64,000 nt of DNA from Gonatopus flavifemur (Eukaryota > Arthropoda > Insecta > Hymenoptera > Dryinidae), in the NCBI GenBank assembly GCA_018340375.1, contig JAFFJZ010000029.1, positions 1,612,001-1,676,000 of the forward strand, in the 5' to 3' direction. The notes beneath the pieces are model-generated. The model was given only the letters and a program-made list of their open reading frames with translations. It had not been told where the DNA came from and made no database searches. Shown piece by piece: positions 12,160-22,029 of this stretch; position 1 is the stretch's first letter; each line of letters starts with the position of its first letter. The translations under genes were made by a program, and so were the position numbers.

Positions 12160-12311
12160 CACTGTGATTAATGTTTTCATATTATTCAAACTTGCCGCCA
12201 TAAACGGCATTCAGACTACAAACATTATCAGTTTCCTCTGCTACTTCCGGTTTTCTATTCCTCGCAGTAATTTTGTCATATCCCCTATCCAGTGTATAGT
12301 AGAGATCAGTG
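12160..12311 (-). repeat. Right terminal inverted repeat of P element
   Basis: It is the minus-strand copy of the left end at 4332-4480, ending in the CACTGATC terminus at 12311. The following bases (GCACCACT) do not match the left flank, so no target duplication can be shown. Confidence 0.8.
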
Positions 12312-12423
12312 GCACCACTCTCCTTATACGCACTCTGATTACAACAAGACTTTAAATTCGATTCGACCTCTGCCGGTTCACAATAACCGGATTCGCAATT
12401 TCCACGAATTGCACAACATGTGC

Positions 12424-12741
12424 CCCAAGCAGCAACAGAATTTCAAAGTATATACGAAGTGGAAATGTTCGTAGAATGTACGGATGAGATACGAAGAACA
12501 CATGATGAATGTTCATAGAATGTTCGAATGAGACTGTTTTAAATATACTTAGAACGTACGCAGTACATTCGAAATCTACGATATACATTCAATCGACGTT
12601 CAATCAACGTGCTGTCGTATATCCGGTTACATACGTTCGATAAATATGCATAGCACCTATAGAACGGTCTCATTCGAATGTGCATAGAACATATTTCGAA
12701 TATTCGAAGAACGTTCATAGTATATTCTGGTGCTGCTTGGG
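12424..12741 (-). mobile_element. CCC...GGG foldback, family A, copy 2
   Basis: A 318-bp inverted copy of 13633-13950. It starts CCCAAGCAGCAACAGAATTT and ends with the complement of CCCAAGCAGCACCAGAATA. The flanking dinucleotide is GC on both sides. Confidence 0.82.
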
Positions 12742-13088
12742 GCCTCAAAGGAGGAACAGCCGGTACGCTGATCTCCGTCTTAACGGTCTCACGACCTTAC
12801 TTGAAACTCGCCGCAGGAAGAATGAGATCCTTCGCTTTGCCGTTAACAATCATTAACAATCTCTTTAGTGCGCAGCTATTCGCAAGTCTGCGCATCTGGT
12901 CACCATCATGGCAGTTGTCAGCCAATAAGAGGCCTCCTATACCTTGCTCGCTACACTATCACTAACCTCAATATATTGGAGGTGAAATGGATGACCCGTA
13001 GAGTCAGGGGGATGCAACTCCAATGAGTACAATCAAATCTTATTTGCGCGCCATCTCCTTAATAAATATTCATGCGAACTAAAAATCA
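12742..13088. other. Unassigned, less AT-rich stretch
   Basis: This stretch, with 12312-12423, is less AT-rich than its surroundings. It has no convincing ORF, terminal repeat or second copy in the window. It lies between the P right end and the resumed LINE ORF1, where neither element explains it. Confidence 0.3.
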
Positions 13089-13089
13089 A

Positions 13090-13324
13090 TATGGCGGTCT
13101 TGTATACCGGGATAACCTCAAAATTATTATAGTTAGTTTGAATTTTGAAACATCAACAATATTTCAACAATAGAGTATTGAACAATCCTAAAACCGAATT
13201 ATCAGTCAGACTAATTGAGTTTTAGAGTTGTTTCTGATGCTTCATTGTTGAAATACTGTTAGTTTTTCAAAATCCAAACTGATGAGAGTGATACTAAGGT
13301 TATGTCACTATACCAGACCGCCAT
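13090..13324. mobile_element. Foldback with ATGGCGGTC ends
   Basis: The left arm begins ATGGCGGTCTTGTATA and the right arm ends GACCGCCAT. The arms pair over roughly 80 bases with mismatches (GGATAACCT against AGGTTATG, TTAGTTTG against CAAACTGA). I could not establish a target duplication. Confidence 0.55.
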
Positions 13325-13401
13325 TGCTGTTTTAGCCCTTGATCGACACGCCACCATGTGGATAAATATGACCGTAATCGAAATACGGTTTGAGGTCATC
13401 C

Positions 13402-13586
13402 CAGTGTTGCGATATTCCCCTATGTGGGAAATCGCAGCTCAGTCACGTGACTAGGGTTCGTACTAACACACGCGAGCATTCTTGTAGGTGAGCGGTTCAC
13501 CGATAAGAGTGCTCACATGTGTTGGTGCAAAATGTAGTCACGTGACCCAGCTGCGATTTCCCACATTGGGGAGTATCGCAACACTG
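13402..13586. mobile_element. hAT MITE (CAGTGTTGCGATA ends)
   Basis: A 185-bp element whose ends CAGTGTTGCGATA and TATCGCAACACTG pair and continue inward over about 50 bases (TGGGAAATCGCAGCT, GTCACGTGAC). The flanks GGTCATCC and AGTCATCC agree at 7 of 8 bases, the size of a hAT duplication. It is non-coding. Confidence 0.8.
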
Positions 13587-13602
13587 AGTCATCCTATAAA
13601 GT

Positions 13603-13632
13603 TACATACCAAAGATTTGTATTAAATAAGTG
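13603..13632 (+). pseudogene. LINE ORF1 piece (possible)
   Basis: The frame reads YIPKICIK, a fit to the part of I/Jockey-type ORF1 that follows the N-terminal piece. It is cut by the foldback inserted at 13633. The assignment depends on order and a short match, so it is weak. Confidence 0.35.
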
Positions 13633-13950
13633 CCCAAGCAGCACCAGAATATACTATGAACGTTCTTCGAATATTCGAAATATGTTCTATGCACATTCGA
13701 ATGAGACCGTTTCATAGGTGCTATGCATATTCATCGAACGTATGTAATCGAACATACGACGGTACGTTGATTGTACGTCGATTGAATGTATATCGTACAT
13801 TTCGAATGTACTATGTACGTTTCAAGTATATTTAGAACAGTCCCATTCGAACATTCTATGAACATTCATTATATGTTCTTTGTATCTCATCCGTACATTC
13901 TACGAACGTTTCTATCCCGTATATACTTTGAAATTCTGTTGTTGCTTGGG
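13633..13950 (+). mobile_element. CCC...GGG foldback, family A, copy 3
   Basis: A 318-bp copy with both ends complete: CCCAAGCAGCACCAGAATA, and CCCAAGCAACAACAGAATTT read on the minus strand. The flanking dinucleotide is TG on both sides. The interior consists of short palindromes such as TTCGAATATTCGAA and GTACATTC motifs. Annotated ORFs across it are accidental. Confidence 0.85.
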
Positions 13951-14044
13951 TGTAAACTTGGAGATACAATGAACCTTGAAAAAAAAAAAAAGTTACATAC
14001 CCCTGCGTAGAGTCTATAAGGAAAAAATTTGGACCGAAGAAGAA
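13951..14044 (+). pseudogene. LINE ORF1 piece between foldbacks
   Basis: The sequence between two foldbacks contains a poly-A run and CCCCTGCGTAGAGTCTAT-like text that can be read as PLRRVY followed by a basic stretch in the frame that continues as TDEVVITF after 14150. A frameshift or stop is needed near 14015-14025. I infer it is ORF1. Confidence 0.4.
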
Positions 14045-14150
14045 CCCATATAGCACAAATGTCTCAGTAATATCTCCAGAATATTCTGACAATATTACAA
14101 TGTCTCCAGAATATTCTGGAGATATTACTGAGACATTTGTGCTATGTGGG
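14045..14150. mobile_element. CCC...GGG foldback, CCCATATAGCAC type
   Basis: A 106-bp near-perfect hairpin: CCCATATAGCACAAATGTCT at the left and its inverted copy at the right, with arms of about 44 bases and an 18-base loop. AA flanks both sides. Its insertion separates ORF1 pieces. Confidence 0.8.
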
Positions 14151-14223
14151 AAACAGATGAGGTAGTAATCACGTTTGAAGGAGAGTGGCTACCACGAAGA
14201 TTGACGATATATGAATCCAGATT
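14151..14223 (+). pseudogene. LINE ORF1 piece before the palindrome
   Basis: The frame reads TDEVVITFEGEWLPRRLTIYESRF, a good match to the segment just before the zinc knuckles in I/Jockey-type ORF1. The last 8 bases (TCCAGATT, 14216-14223) are duplicated at 20683-20690, where the same frame resumes as SRFSLAVTPYVDEVRQCENC. Confidence 0.75.
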
Positions 14224-15188
14224 CAGTGATGCCAGCATTTGGTCGACCGAGTCGATTTACCCTCTCCATCTGACCATTTCTCGTCCCCACCATTGCAGCC
14301 GGGTGTACGCACACATTGAAACCCGTATTCATGTGATTCGGAACCGGTCGGTTCACTTCGAGTCGACTCGGACAATCGAGAGAGAACCAACTATCCGTCG
14401 GTCTTTGTCTTCTCAATATGTTTTACGATCGGCTAACTCCGTGCAAGATCGGAAAAAGTTTAAAGCCCACGCGGTCGACTTACCGAAAAGTTTCACCGCT
14501 TTTTCTCTTCCAAGCGACAATTTTATTGTAATCAGTATCGAACTGACTTACCCGGCACCCCGGGCAATTCTCGGCCGGGGCCCTTCGATATTTTTTTCGT
14601 TTTTTTTTTCAATTAAAGAGCCAGTTCAATACTGATTATTGAATTATCACGATGAAATATAGATTTGATGCATAGCATCATTTAATTGAATTAAAATCGA
14701 ATATAAGTAAATAATTTTTCAATTATTATTTATTTTTCATAAATTTTATAAGATTATTGGTTAATCTTATGACTGATTATGAAGCTTTCGAGAACTCCTG
14801 TATGTATTGTATAAAAATTTTCTAATAGTTACGCATTTCTAATCATTATTTTAAATCTTGATGATTTTTCAATGAATTTCATTAGAATTGTCAATCAATC
14901 GATGGTTGAAAAATTCTAAGATAGTTTTCCCTGATAAATTGATTTTCAGAGATCACTATGATATTCCAATGAGGATAATCAAATCAACATCAATTATCAG
15001 ATGTTGATCAACATCAAAATAATAAGACTGAATATTCAATTGATTGAGTGCAAATTATTTTCAATGGACTGAATAATTAGATTTGAGCGTTCAAATTGAT
15101 ATTTCATCATTTCACGCACTATTAGTCTTTTTCCTTCGCTGCATTACTTCATAGACGTAGTATGTGGATCAGAATATCTCAAGACCCC

Positions 15189-15254
15189 ATAGCCTAGCGG
15201 CGAAAGACATGGGTTCTTGAGAAAGAACGGTCGGGTCCGATTCCCTGTGGGAGA
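15189..15254 (+). other. tRNA-like sequence with Pol III A and B boxes
   Basis: TAGCCTAGCGG fits the internal A box and GGTCCGATTCC fits the B box, spaced as in tRNA genes. A hairpin GTTCTT...AAGAAC lies between them, where an anticodon arm would be. I cannot form a good acceptor stem, so this may be a tRNA-derived SINE head or degenerate tRNA. An inverted copy is at about 19646-19711. It could be chance. Confidence 0.35.
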
Positions 15255-15439
15255 CATTTCATTTTTTTTTGTGATCTCTCTGATGAATAATTAAATTTCA
15301 CATCCGATTATTATTTTTTATGTCATTACATCGTCATGTTATCAATAATCCTGATCTTTCAGAATGCACTTGCGGATTCGACCAAGTACAGGTTCGAGTC
15401 GATTGGAAATTTCCCAAATATTCGTGTACATGAGATATA

Positions 15440-15766
15440 CACAGTAAAAAATTTTTCGTCAAATTTAACACACAAGCGAATGTTAACCATTTTTCTTCAC
15501 ACTCAACGTGTGTTGATTCCAGAGTGACACCCACAAAGTGTTAATTTGAACTCGAATAACATTTCAATGTGTTGAAAATGAATCGATCGAACAGCATTTG
15601 ATCAGTGTGTTAAATGAACACACAAAAGTGTTAAATATTCAACACTTGAATTTTAACACGTAGTTAAATATTCAACACTTGAATTTTGACACGTAGTTAG
15701 ATATTCAACACTTGAATTTTGACACGTACTTCTTTTTTACACAATGACGGAATTTTTTTTACTGTG
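15440..15766. mobile_element. MITE with CACAGTAAAAAA ends (left arm)
   Basis: The ends CACAGTAAAAAA and TTTTTTACTGTG are inverted, with TA directly outside both (15438-15439 and 15767-15768), the Tc1/mariner pattern. Inside are about three 35-bp tandem units based on TTCAACACTTGAATTTT (15640-15730). The mirrored copy in the right arm is about 19134-19460. Confidence 0.7.
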
Positions 15767-15767
15767 T

Positions 15768-16082
15768 AGACCGATCGATGCAGAATCTTCTGAAATGAGG
15801 AATGAATAGCACTTCAGAGGAACGTTTTTGAAAAAGTTTACTTGCAAATTCCATCAATTCCTGTGACAAATTGATGAAAAAATTTCAAAAATTTGTGTCC
15901 ATCGAATAAAGACCGATCGATTCGCAATCTAATGAAATGAAAAATGAAATCACTTCGGAGGAATGTTTTTAAAAAAGTATACTTGCAAATTCCATCAAAC
16001 CCTTTGACGAATTGATAAAAAAATTTCGGAACTTTGTCTCCGTGGAATATAGACCGATCGATTCCGAATTTCCTCACGGAGA
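15768..16082. repeat. Tandem repeat, about 138-bp unit
   Basis: Two full units and a third start, each beginning GACCGATCGAT (15769, 15911 and 16051) and sharing CTTGCAAATTCCATCAA. Mirrored in the right arm at about 18818-19132. The small ORFs across it are by-products. Confidence 0.75.
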
Positions 16083-16225
16083 GCAATGGATTCTAAAGAG
16101 TATGACAAATATCATGAAGGCTGGAATATTTGATAATATATTTTCGAGTATGAGGACAAGTATCTAGATTATAAGTGTTATAAGTACAAGTATCCATTTA
16201 TGATGAAGGTGTTTGTTTTGGTGTA

Positions 16226-17152
16226 CACTGTTAAAAATGTTTGTGAATTTAATATACGTTCATAGAAAAAAGTACATTAATTTTCAAGGGCGCTATATGA
16301 ATTGTATTCCACACTTGGATGTTGAAAAATCAATCACATATTTCATGAACTTCAAACAAAAGTTTTGAAATTCATAACAGTTTGTGAAAATTCATAACTG
16401 TAGATATTGAATTTCTGTATTTATTTGAATATTGGAAAATCAATCACATATTTCTCAAATTTCAAACAAAGTTTCTGATATTCACCACAATTTATGAAAA
16501 TTCATATCCCGATATATGCGATTATCCCGAAAGTGTGTGAACCTGAAATTCCCCGATCTGTTGAAAACTAGTAGATTTTGAGAAATGACTAGACAGTACT
16601 AGTTTTCAATAAATCAGGAAATTTCGGAACAATCGTGGTCTACCCTTTCGATGTGAATTTTTGTAGGGAAAATTACTTGTTGTAAAATCAACATCACTAA
16701 TTGTGAAATCAAATCACACAGTTCTAATAATTCGCTCATATATGTATTTTCATTTTCAGAATTTTTTGTATCAATTTTGTAACAAAACATGATGAAGTAT
16801 TCAGGAGAGATTTCGAAAATTAAATAATGTAGTGTTGAAAATTCATCGTAAAATCAAATCACGCGATTCTAATAATTCATTCATATATGTATTTTGATTT
16901 CCAGAATTGTTTGTATTAATTTCACACCATAACATGATGAAACATTTGGGAGGAATTTTGGAAATTAAGTAATATAGTGTTGAAAATTCACGCATTTTTT
17001 TACATCGATTTTCATAATGTTGTGGCTTGAATTTCAAAATCCTGTCTATTATTTTGGGGATACAAAAATGTTTGAAAATTAATACACAATTGTGTGTGTT
17101 AATTGCTTCTGAACTTTTTACATTGAATTCCAAACAGATTTTGCTAACAGTG
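16226..17152. mobile_element. MITE with CACTGTTA ends (left arm)
   Basis: A 927-bp segment with inverted ends CACTGTTA and TAACAGTG and TA on both sides, so of the Tc1/mariner size class. It is AT-rich, with internal repeats around AATCAATCACATATTTC and AATCAAATCACAC. No transposase. A mirrored copy is at about 17748-18675. Confidence 0.6.
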
Positions 17153-17318
17153 TAGATGGTACTGTCAACCAGTAATATATCAATATGATAACAGCAAGGA
17201 GAAACAGTTAGTTCCTATTATAATATAAGATTATTACAATTACATCTTCAGTCGCTTGAAATAAGAAAAGAATAATATGAAATCGGAAAAAAAAGATATT
17301 CCTCAGGACATGAACCCG

Positions 17319-17582
17319 CCCAGATAACACACGAAGAATTCTTTTTCAAGAGCGAGAATAGAACTCTTCAAGAACTAATGAATTCATATAGAGCTCTGGA
17401 GGAGTTCAATCTGTCGGACATTAACAAGTTCTTTGGGCGTACTCAAACAATACTTCTGATATTCTCAAAGAGCTTGTTAATGTCCGACAGATTGAACTCC
17501 TCCAGAGCTCTATATGAATTCATTAGTTCTTGAAGAGTTCTATTCTCGCTCTTGAAAAAGAATTCTTCGTGTGTTATCTGGG
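17319..17582. mobile_element. CCC...GGG foldback at the palindrome centre
   Basis: A 264-bp hairpin: CCCAGATAACACACGAAGAA at the left and its inverted copy at the right, arms of about 117 bases with a loop at 17436-17465. CG flanks it, although CG is its own complement and so carries no extra weight in a palindrome. It is the only part of the giant palindrome present once, so it marks the axis. Confidence 0.8.
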
Positions 17583-20500
17583 CGGGTTCATGTCCTGAGG
17601 AATATCTTTTTTTTCCGATTTCATATTATTCTTTTCTTATTTCAAGCGACTGAAGATGTAATTGTAATAATCTTATATTATAATAGGAACTAACTGTTTC
17701 TCCTTGCTGTTATCATATTGATATATTACTGGTTGACAGTACCATCTACACTGTTAGCAAAATCTGTTTGGAATTCAATGTAAAAAGTTCAGAAGCAATT
17801 AACACACACAATTGTGTATTAATTTTCAAACATTTTTGTATCCCCAAAATAATAGACAGGATTTTGAAATTCAAGCCACAACATTATGAAAATCGATGTA
17901 AAAAAATGCGTGAATTTTCAACACTATATTACTTAATTTCCAAAATTCCTCCCAAATGTTTCATCATGTTATGGTGTGAAATTAATACAAACAATTCTGG
18001 AAATCAAAATACATATATGAATGAATTATTAGAATCGCGTGATTTGATTTTACGATGAATTTTCAACACTACATTATTTAATTTTCGAAATCTCTCCTGA
18101 ATACTTCATCATGTTTTGTTACAAAATTGATACAAAAAATTCTGAAAATGAAAATACATATATGAGCGAATTATTAGAACTGTGTGATTTGATTTCACAA
18201 TTAGTGATGTTGATTTTACAACAAGTAATTTTCCCTACAAAAATTCACATCGAAAGGGTAGACCACGATTGTTCCGAAATTTCCTGATTTATTGAAAACT
18301 AGTACTGTCTAGTCATTTCTCAAAATCTACTAGTTTTCAACAGATCGGGGAATTTCAGGTTCACACACTTTCGGGATAATCGCATATATCGGGATATGAA
18401 TTTTCATAAATTGTGGTGAATATCAGAAACTTTGTTTGAAATTTGAGAAATATGTGATTGATTTTCCAATATTCAAATAAATACAGAAATTCAATATCTA
18501 CAGTTATGAATTTTCACAAACTGTTATGAATTTCAAAACTTTTGTTTGAAGTTCATGAAATATGTGATTGATTTTTCAACATCCAAGTGTGGAATACAAT
18601 TCATATAGCGCCCTTGAAAATTAATGTACTTTTTTCTATGAACGTATATTAAATTCACAAACATTTTTAACAGTGTACACCAAAACAAACACCTTCATCA
18701 TAAATGGATACTTGTACTTATAACACTTATAATCTAGATACTTGTCCTCATACTCGAAAATATATTATCAAATATTCCAGCCTTCATGATATTTGTCATA
18801 CTCTTTAGAATCCATTGCTCTCCGTGAGGAAATTCGGAATCGATCGGTCTATATTCCACGGAGACAAAGTTCCGAAATTTTTTTATCAATTCGTCAAAGG
18901 GTTTGATGGAATTTGCAAGTATACTTTTTTAAAAACATTCCTCCGAAGTGATTTCATTTTTCATTTCATTAGATTGCGAATCGATCGGTCTTTATTCGAT
19001 GGACACAAATTTTTGAAATTTTTTCATCAATTTGTCACAGGACTTGATGGAATTTGCAAGTAAACTTTTTCAAAACGTTCCTCTGAAGTGCTATTCATTC
19101 CTCATTTCAGAAGATTCTGCATCGATCGGTCTACACGGTAAAAAAAATTCCGTCATTGTGTAAAAAAGAAGTACGTGTCAAAATTCAAGTGTTGAATATC
19201 TAACTACGTGTCAAAATTCAAGTGTTGAATATTTAACTACGTGTTAAAATTCAAGTGTTGAATATTTAACACTTTTGTGTGTTCATTTAACACACTGATC
19301 AAATGCTGTTCGATCGATTCATTTTCAACACATTGAAATGTTATTCGAGTTCAAATTAACACTTTGTGGGTGTCACTCTGGAATCAACACACGTTGAGTG
19401 TGAAGAAAAATGGTTAACATTCGCTTGTGTGTTAAATTTGACGAAAAATTTTTTACTGTGTATATCTCATGTACACGAATATTTGGGAAATTTCCAATCG
19501 ACTCGAACCTGTACTTGGTCGAATCCGCAAGTGCATTCTGAAAGATCAGGATTATTGATAACATGACGATGTAATGACATAAAAAATAATAATCGGATGT
19601 GAAATTTAATTATTCATCAGAGAGATCACAAAAAAAAATGAAATGTCTCCCACAGGGAATCGGACCCGACCGTTCTTTCTCAAGAACCCATGTCTTTCGC
19701 CGCTAGGCTATGGGGTCTTGAGATATTCTGATCCACATACTACGTCTATGAAGTAATGCAGCGAAGGAAAAAGACTAATAGTGCGTGAAATGATGAAATA
19801 TCAATTTGAACGCTCAAATCTAATTATTCAGTCCATTGAAAATAATTTGCACTCAATCAATTGAATATTCAGTCTTATTATTTTGATGTTGATCAACATC
19901 TGATAATTGATGTTGATTTGATTATCCTCATTGGAATATCATAGTGATCTCTGAAAATCAATTTATCAGGGAAAACTATCTTAGAATTTTTCAACCATCG
20001 ATTGATTGACAATTCTAATGAAATTCATTGAAAAATCATCAAGATTTAAAATAATGATTAGAAATGCGTAACTATTAGAAAATTTTTATACAATACATAC
20101 AGGAGTTCTCGAAAGCTTCATAATCAGTCATAAGATTAACCAATAATCTTATAAAATTTATGAAAAATAAATAATAATTGAAAAATTATTTACTTATATT
20201 CGATTTTAATTCAATTAAATGATGCTATGCATCAAATCTATATTTCATCGTGATAATTCAATAATCAGTATTGAACTGGCTCTTTAATTGAAAAAAAAAA
20301 CGAAAAAAATATCGAAGGGCCCCGGCCGAGAATTGCCCGGGGTGCCGGGTAAGTCAGTTCGATACTGATTACAATAAAATTGTCGCTTGGAAGAGAAAAA
20401 GCGGTGAAACTTTTCGGTAAGTCGACCGCGTGGGCTTTAAACTTTTTCCGATCTTGCACGGAGTTAGCCGATCGTAAAACATATTGAGAAGACAAAGACC

Positions 20501-20676
20501 GACGGATAGTTGGTTCTCTCTCGATTGTCCGAGTCGACTCGAAGTGAACCGACCGGTTCCGAATCACATGAATACGGGTTTCAATGTGTGCGTACACCCG
20601 GCTGCAATGGTGGGGACGAGAAATGGTCAGATGGAGAGGGTAAATCGACTCGGTCGACCAAATGCTGGCATCACTG
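17466..20676 (-). repeat. Right arm of the giant palindrome
   Basis: Inverted copy of the left arm, including the tRNA-like sequence, both TA-flanked MITEs and the 138-bp tandem repeats. No gene is recognisable in either strand. The longest frame (20265-20597, minus) mirrors the one in the left arm. Confidence 0.92.
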
Positions 20677-20690
20677 TCACTGTCCAGATT

Positions 20691-21332
20691 CAGTCTAGCA
20701 GTTACGCCTTACGTAGATGAGGTAAGGCAGTGTGAAAATTGTTGGAGATATGGGCATATAGGGTTACCAGACGTCCTCATTTTAGTGGACATGTCCTCAT
20801 TTATACCAGTTGCAGGTCGTGTCCTCTTTTTTCGGCCAGTGTCCTCATTTTTATGAATTTTCCATAAAAATTTTCAATTCGATTCCTAAGTCAAATATTA
20901 TATGCTCGTTATGCTGCATTAGATATTTAAAATAAAGATATATAATATATAAAAAGCACGGTCTGATTTATACTGGTCTCTAAAAAAAAAAAAAGGTCAT
21001 CAGGTATGGCAGGGGAGGTGTCCTCATTTCGGCCGCCGGCGATCTGGTAACCCTATGGGCATATAAAGAAATTCTGCAAGCCTCTCAGACGATGCATGGT
21101 ATGTAGCAAAGAATATCACGAAGTATGCAGTGTAGCGGAAATATGCTTGAACTGCGGAGACAAACATAGATCAAACAGCAAAAAGTGTCCAATCTATCAA
21201 TGGCAGGTGGAAGCAAATAAGAAAATGGCGTATAAGAGGATAAGTCGTAGAGAAGCAGAAAAAGAAATGAGGGAAGAAAGATACCGTGGGTTACGAAATA
21301 GAGAAAACCGACATTCTATTTCAAAATTTTGA
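20691..21332 (+). pseudogene. LINE ORF1 zinc-knuckle piece, split by a MITE
   Basis: The frame runs on from the duplicated target: LAVTPYVDEVRQCENCWRYGHI up to 20758, then is interrupted by the hAT MITE and resumes after 21063 as KKFCKPLRRCMVCSKEYHEVC. Joined, the first knuckle is C-x2-C-x4-H-x4-C, followed by two more Cys/His clusters (CMVC...H...C and CLNC...H...C). This is the nucleic-acid-binding end of an I/Jockey-type LINE ORF1. The tail is rich in Lys, Arg and Glu. No ORF2 follows, so the LINE is truncated or its 3' part is unrecognisable. Confidence 0.8.
20759..21055 (+). mobile_element. hAT MITE (TAGGGTTACCAG ends), copy 2
   Basis: A 297-bp element nearly identical to 6987-7278. It is flanked by TGGGCATA on both sides (20751-20758 and 21056-21063). 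Removing it and one duplication restores the ORF1 frame through the zinc knuckle, which proves it is an insertion. Confidence 0.92.
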
Positions 21333-22021
21333 GTGCTTCTCGGAATTGATACAAGACAAGGAAAGGTCATACCAGAGATGAGTTGCAGAGATGGCTAACG
21401 AGATGGGGAAATCGTGAACGACCACTTTTTCAGAATTCCTACTGATTCGAGCGCCCTCCATAACCCATTCCACAGAAAGTAGGAACTACGTGGGACTATG
21501 ATACCTGTAGAGAATGAGATACCGACAGAGAATCAAGAGACGCGGTAGCGTCTCGACGCCAAGTATATGAAAAAAACCCTGAAAAAAAGATGTATAAGTA
21601 TTTTTTTTATTTTAAGTGAAGAAAGCAGAAGTCGTCCGCTACCGTGTATCTTTTACTGCTCAACCGAGATTTAACCTCCTGAAAAAATGTTCAATGCACA
21701 ATAACTCGACACGTATTGTGTGTCACAAAAAAATAACTACACTTTCATTATATAATACGATTACACACTTTCGATTAAGCACACTACGAACTTGATCAGT
21801 TCATCCGTTACCGAAATATAAACGTTTCAAGTTTTCATACGATCAAAACATCTTTTCGGAATTTCTGATTAATCGGTTTCTTCTTAACACGAAGACCAGG
21901 GTTGGGTTTATTACGTGATTTTTCAATTTCTTACGTATCATACTTGGTTTCTGACACGTAATATATGTAAGATACTTGAACCCTCCTGTCCCCCCAAAGG
22001 CAAGGGGTTGGTTTTATGCGT
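21333..22021. other. Region after the LINE ORF1 piece
   Basis: No clear gene. The first 250 bases may be decayed ORF1 tail or the start of the lost ORF2. The remainder is AT-rich and I find no second copy in the window. Confidence 0.3.
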
Positions 22022-22029
22022 AAGATACT

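Larger units (their letters stand above)
4332..12311 (+). mobile_element. P-element-like DNA transposon, nearly full length
   Basis: The two ends are inverted repeats: the left starts CACTGATCTCCACTATACAC and the right, read inward on the minus strand, starts CACTGATCTCTACTATACAC. The outer 30-35 bases match closely, and weaker subterminal similarity continues for about 150 bp, including an ACCGGA motif and TGTTTGTAGTC. Inside is a six-exon THAP/P-element transposase gene on the plus strand. Later insertions lie inside at 6987-7278, 10393-10710, 10980-11066, 11173-11388 and 11492-11833. The flanking 8 bases do not match (AGGCGAAC left, GCACCACT right), so the flanks have been rearranged or the right end belongs to a different copy. 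It interrupts the LINE ORF1. Confidence 0.88.
14224..17435 (+). repeat. Left arm of the giant palindrome
   Basis: About 3.2 kb, pairing with 17466-20676. Left and right coordinates add to about 34900 over the outer part. Differences seen include one Ile/Leu-changing base near 15857, one base in the run near 15829 and the extra CAGTGA at the right end. Confidence 0.92.
14224..20682. mobile_element. 6.46-kb palindromic element with hAT-type ends
   Basis: It is flanked by an exact 8-bp duplication TCCAGATT and ends CAGTGATGCCAGCATTTG. The right end reads CAGTGACAGTGATGCC on the minus strand, so CAGTGA is duplicated there. The 8-bp duplication and CAGTG ends are the hAT pattern. The two halves (14224-17435 and 17466-20676) are inverted copies with only a handful of differences noticed by eye. 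There is no transposase ORF. Each arm carries the same nested elements in the same order. The insertion interrupts the LINE ORF1, whose frame resumes exactly on the far side, which rules out a read-joining artefact for the outer boundaries. Confidence 0.92.

Noticed and set aside
12678..12965. 95-codon plus-strand frame in the unassigned stretch
   Set aside because: Its first third lies inside family A copy 2, and the rest has no motif, so it was not called a gene.
14144..14635. 163-codon plus-strand frame as a gene
   Set aside because: It runs from LINE ORF1 across the target duplication into the hAT palindrome, so it is a fusion created by insertion.
15838..19063. Mirrored 82-, 96- and 66-codon frames as conserved genes
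   Set aside because: They appear twice only because they lie in the two arms of the palindrome; they show no motif and overlap tandem repeats.
14224..20682. The giant palindrome as a missed-adapter or assembly artefact
   Set aside because: The exact 8-bp duplication and the LINE reading frame that resumes on the far side fit a genuine insertion. The number of copies in the arms still needs long reads.
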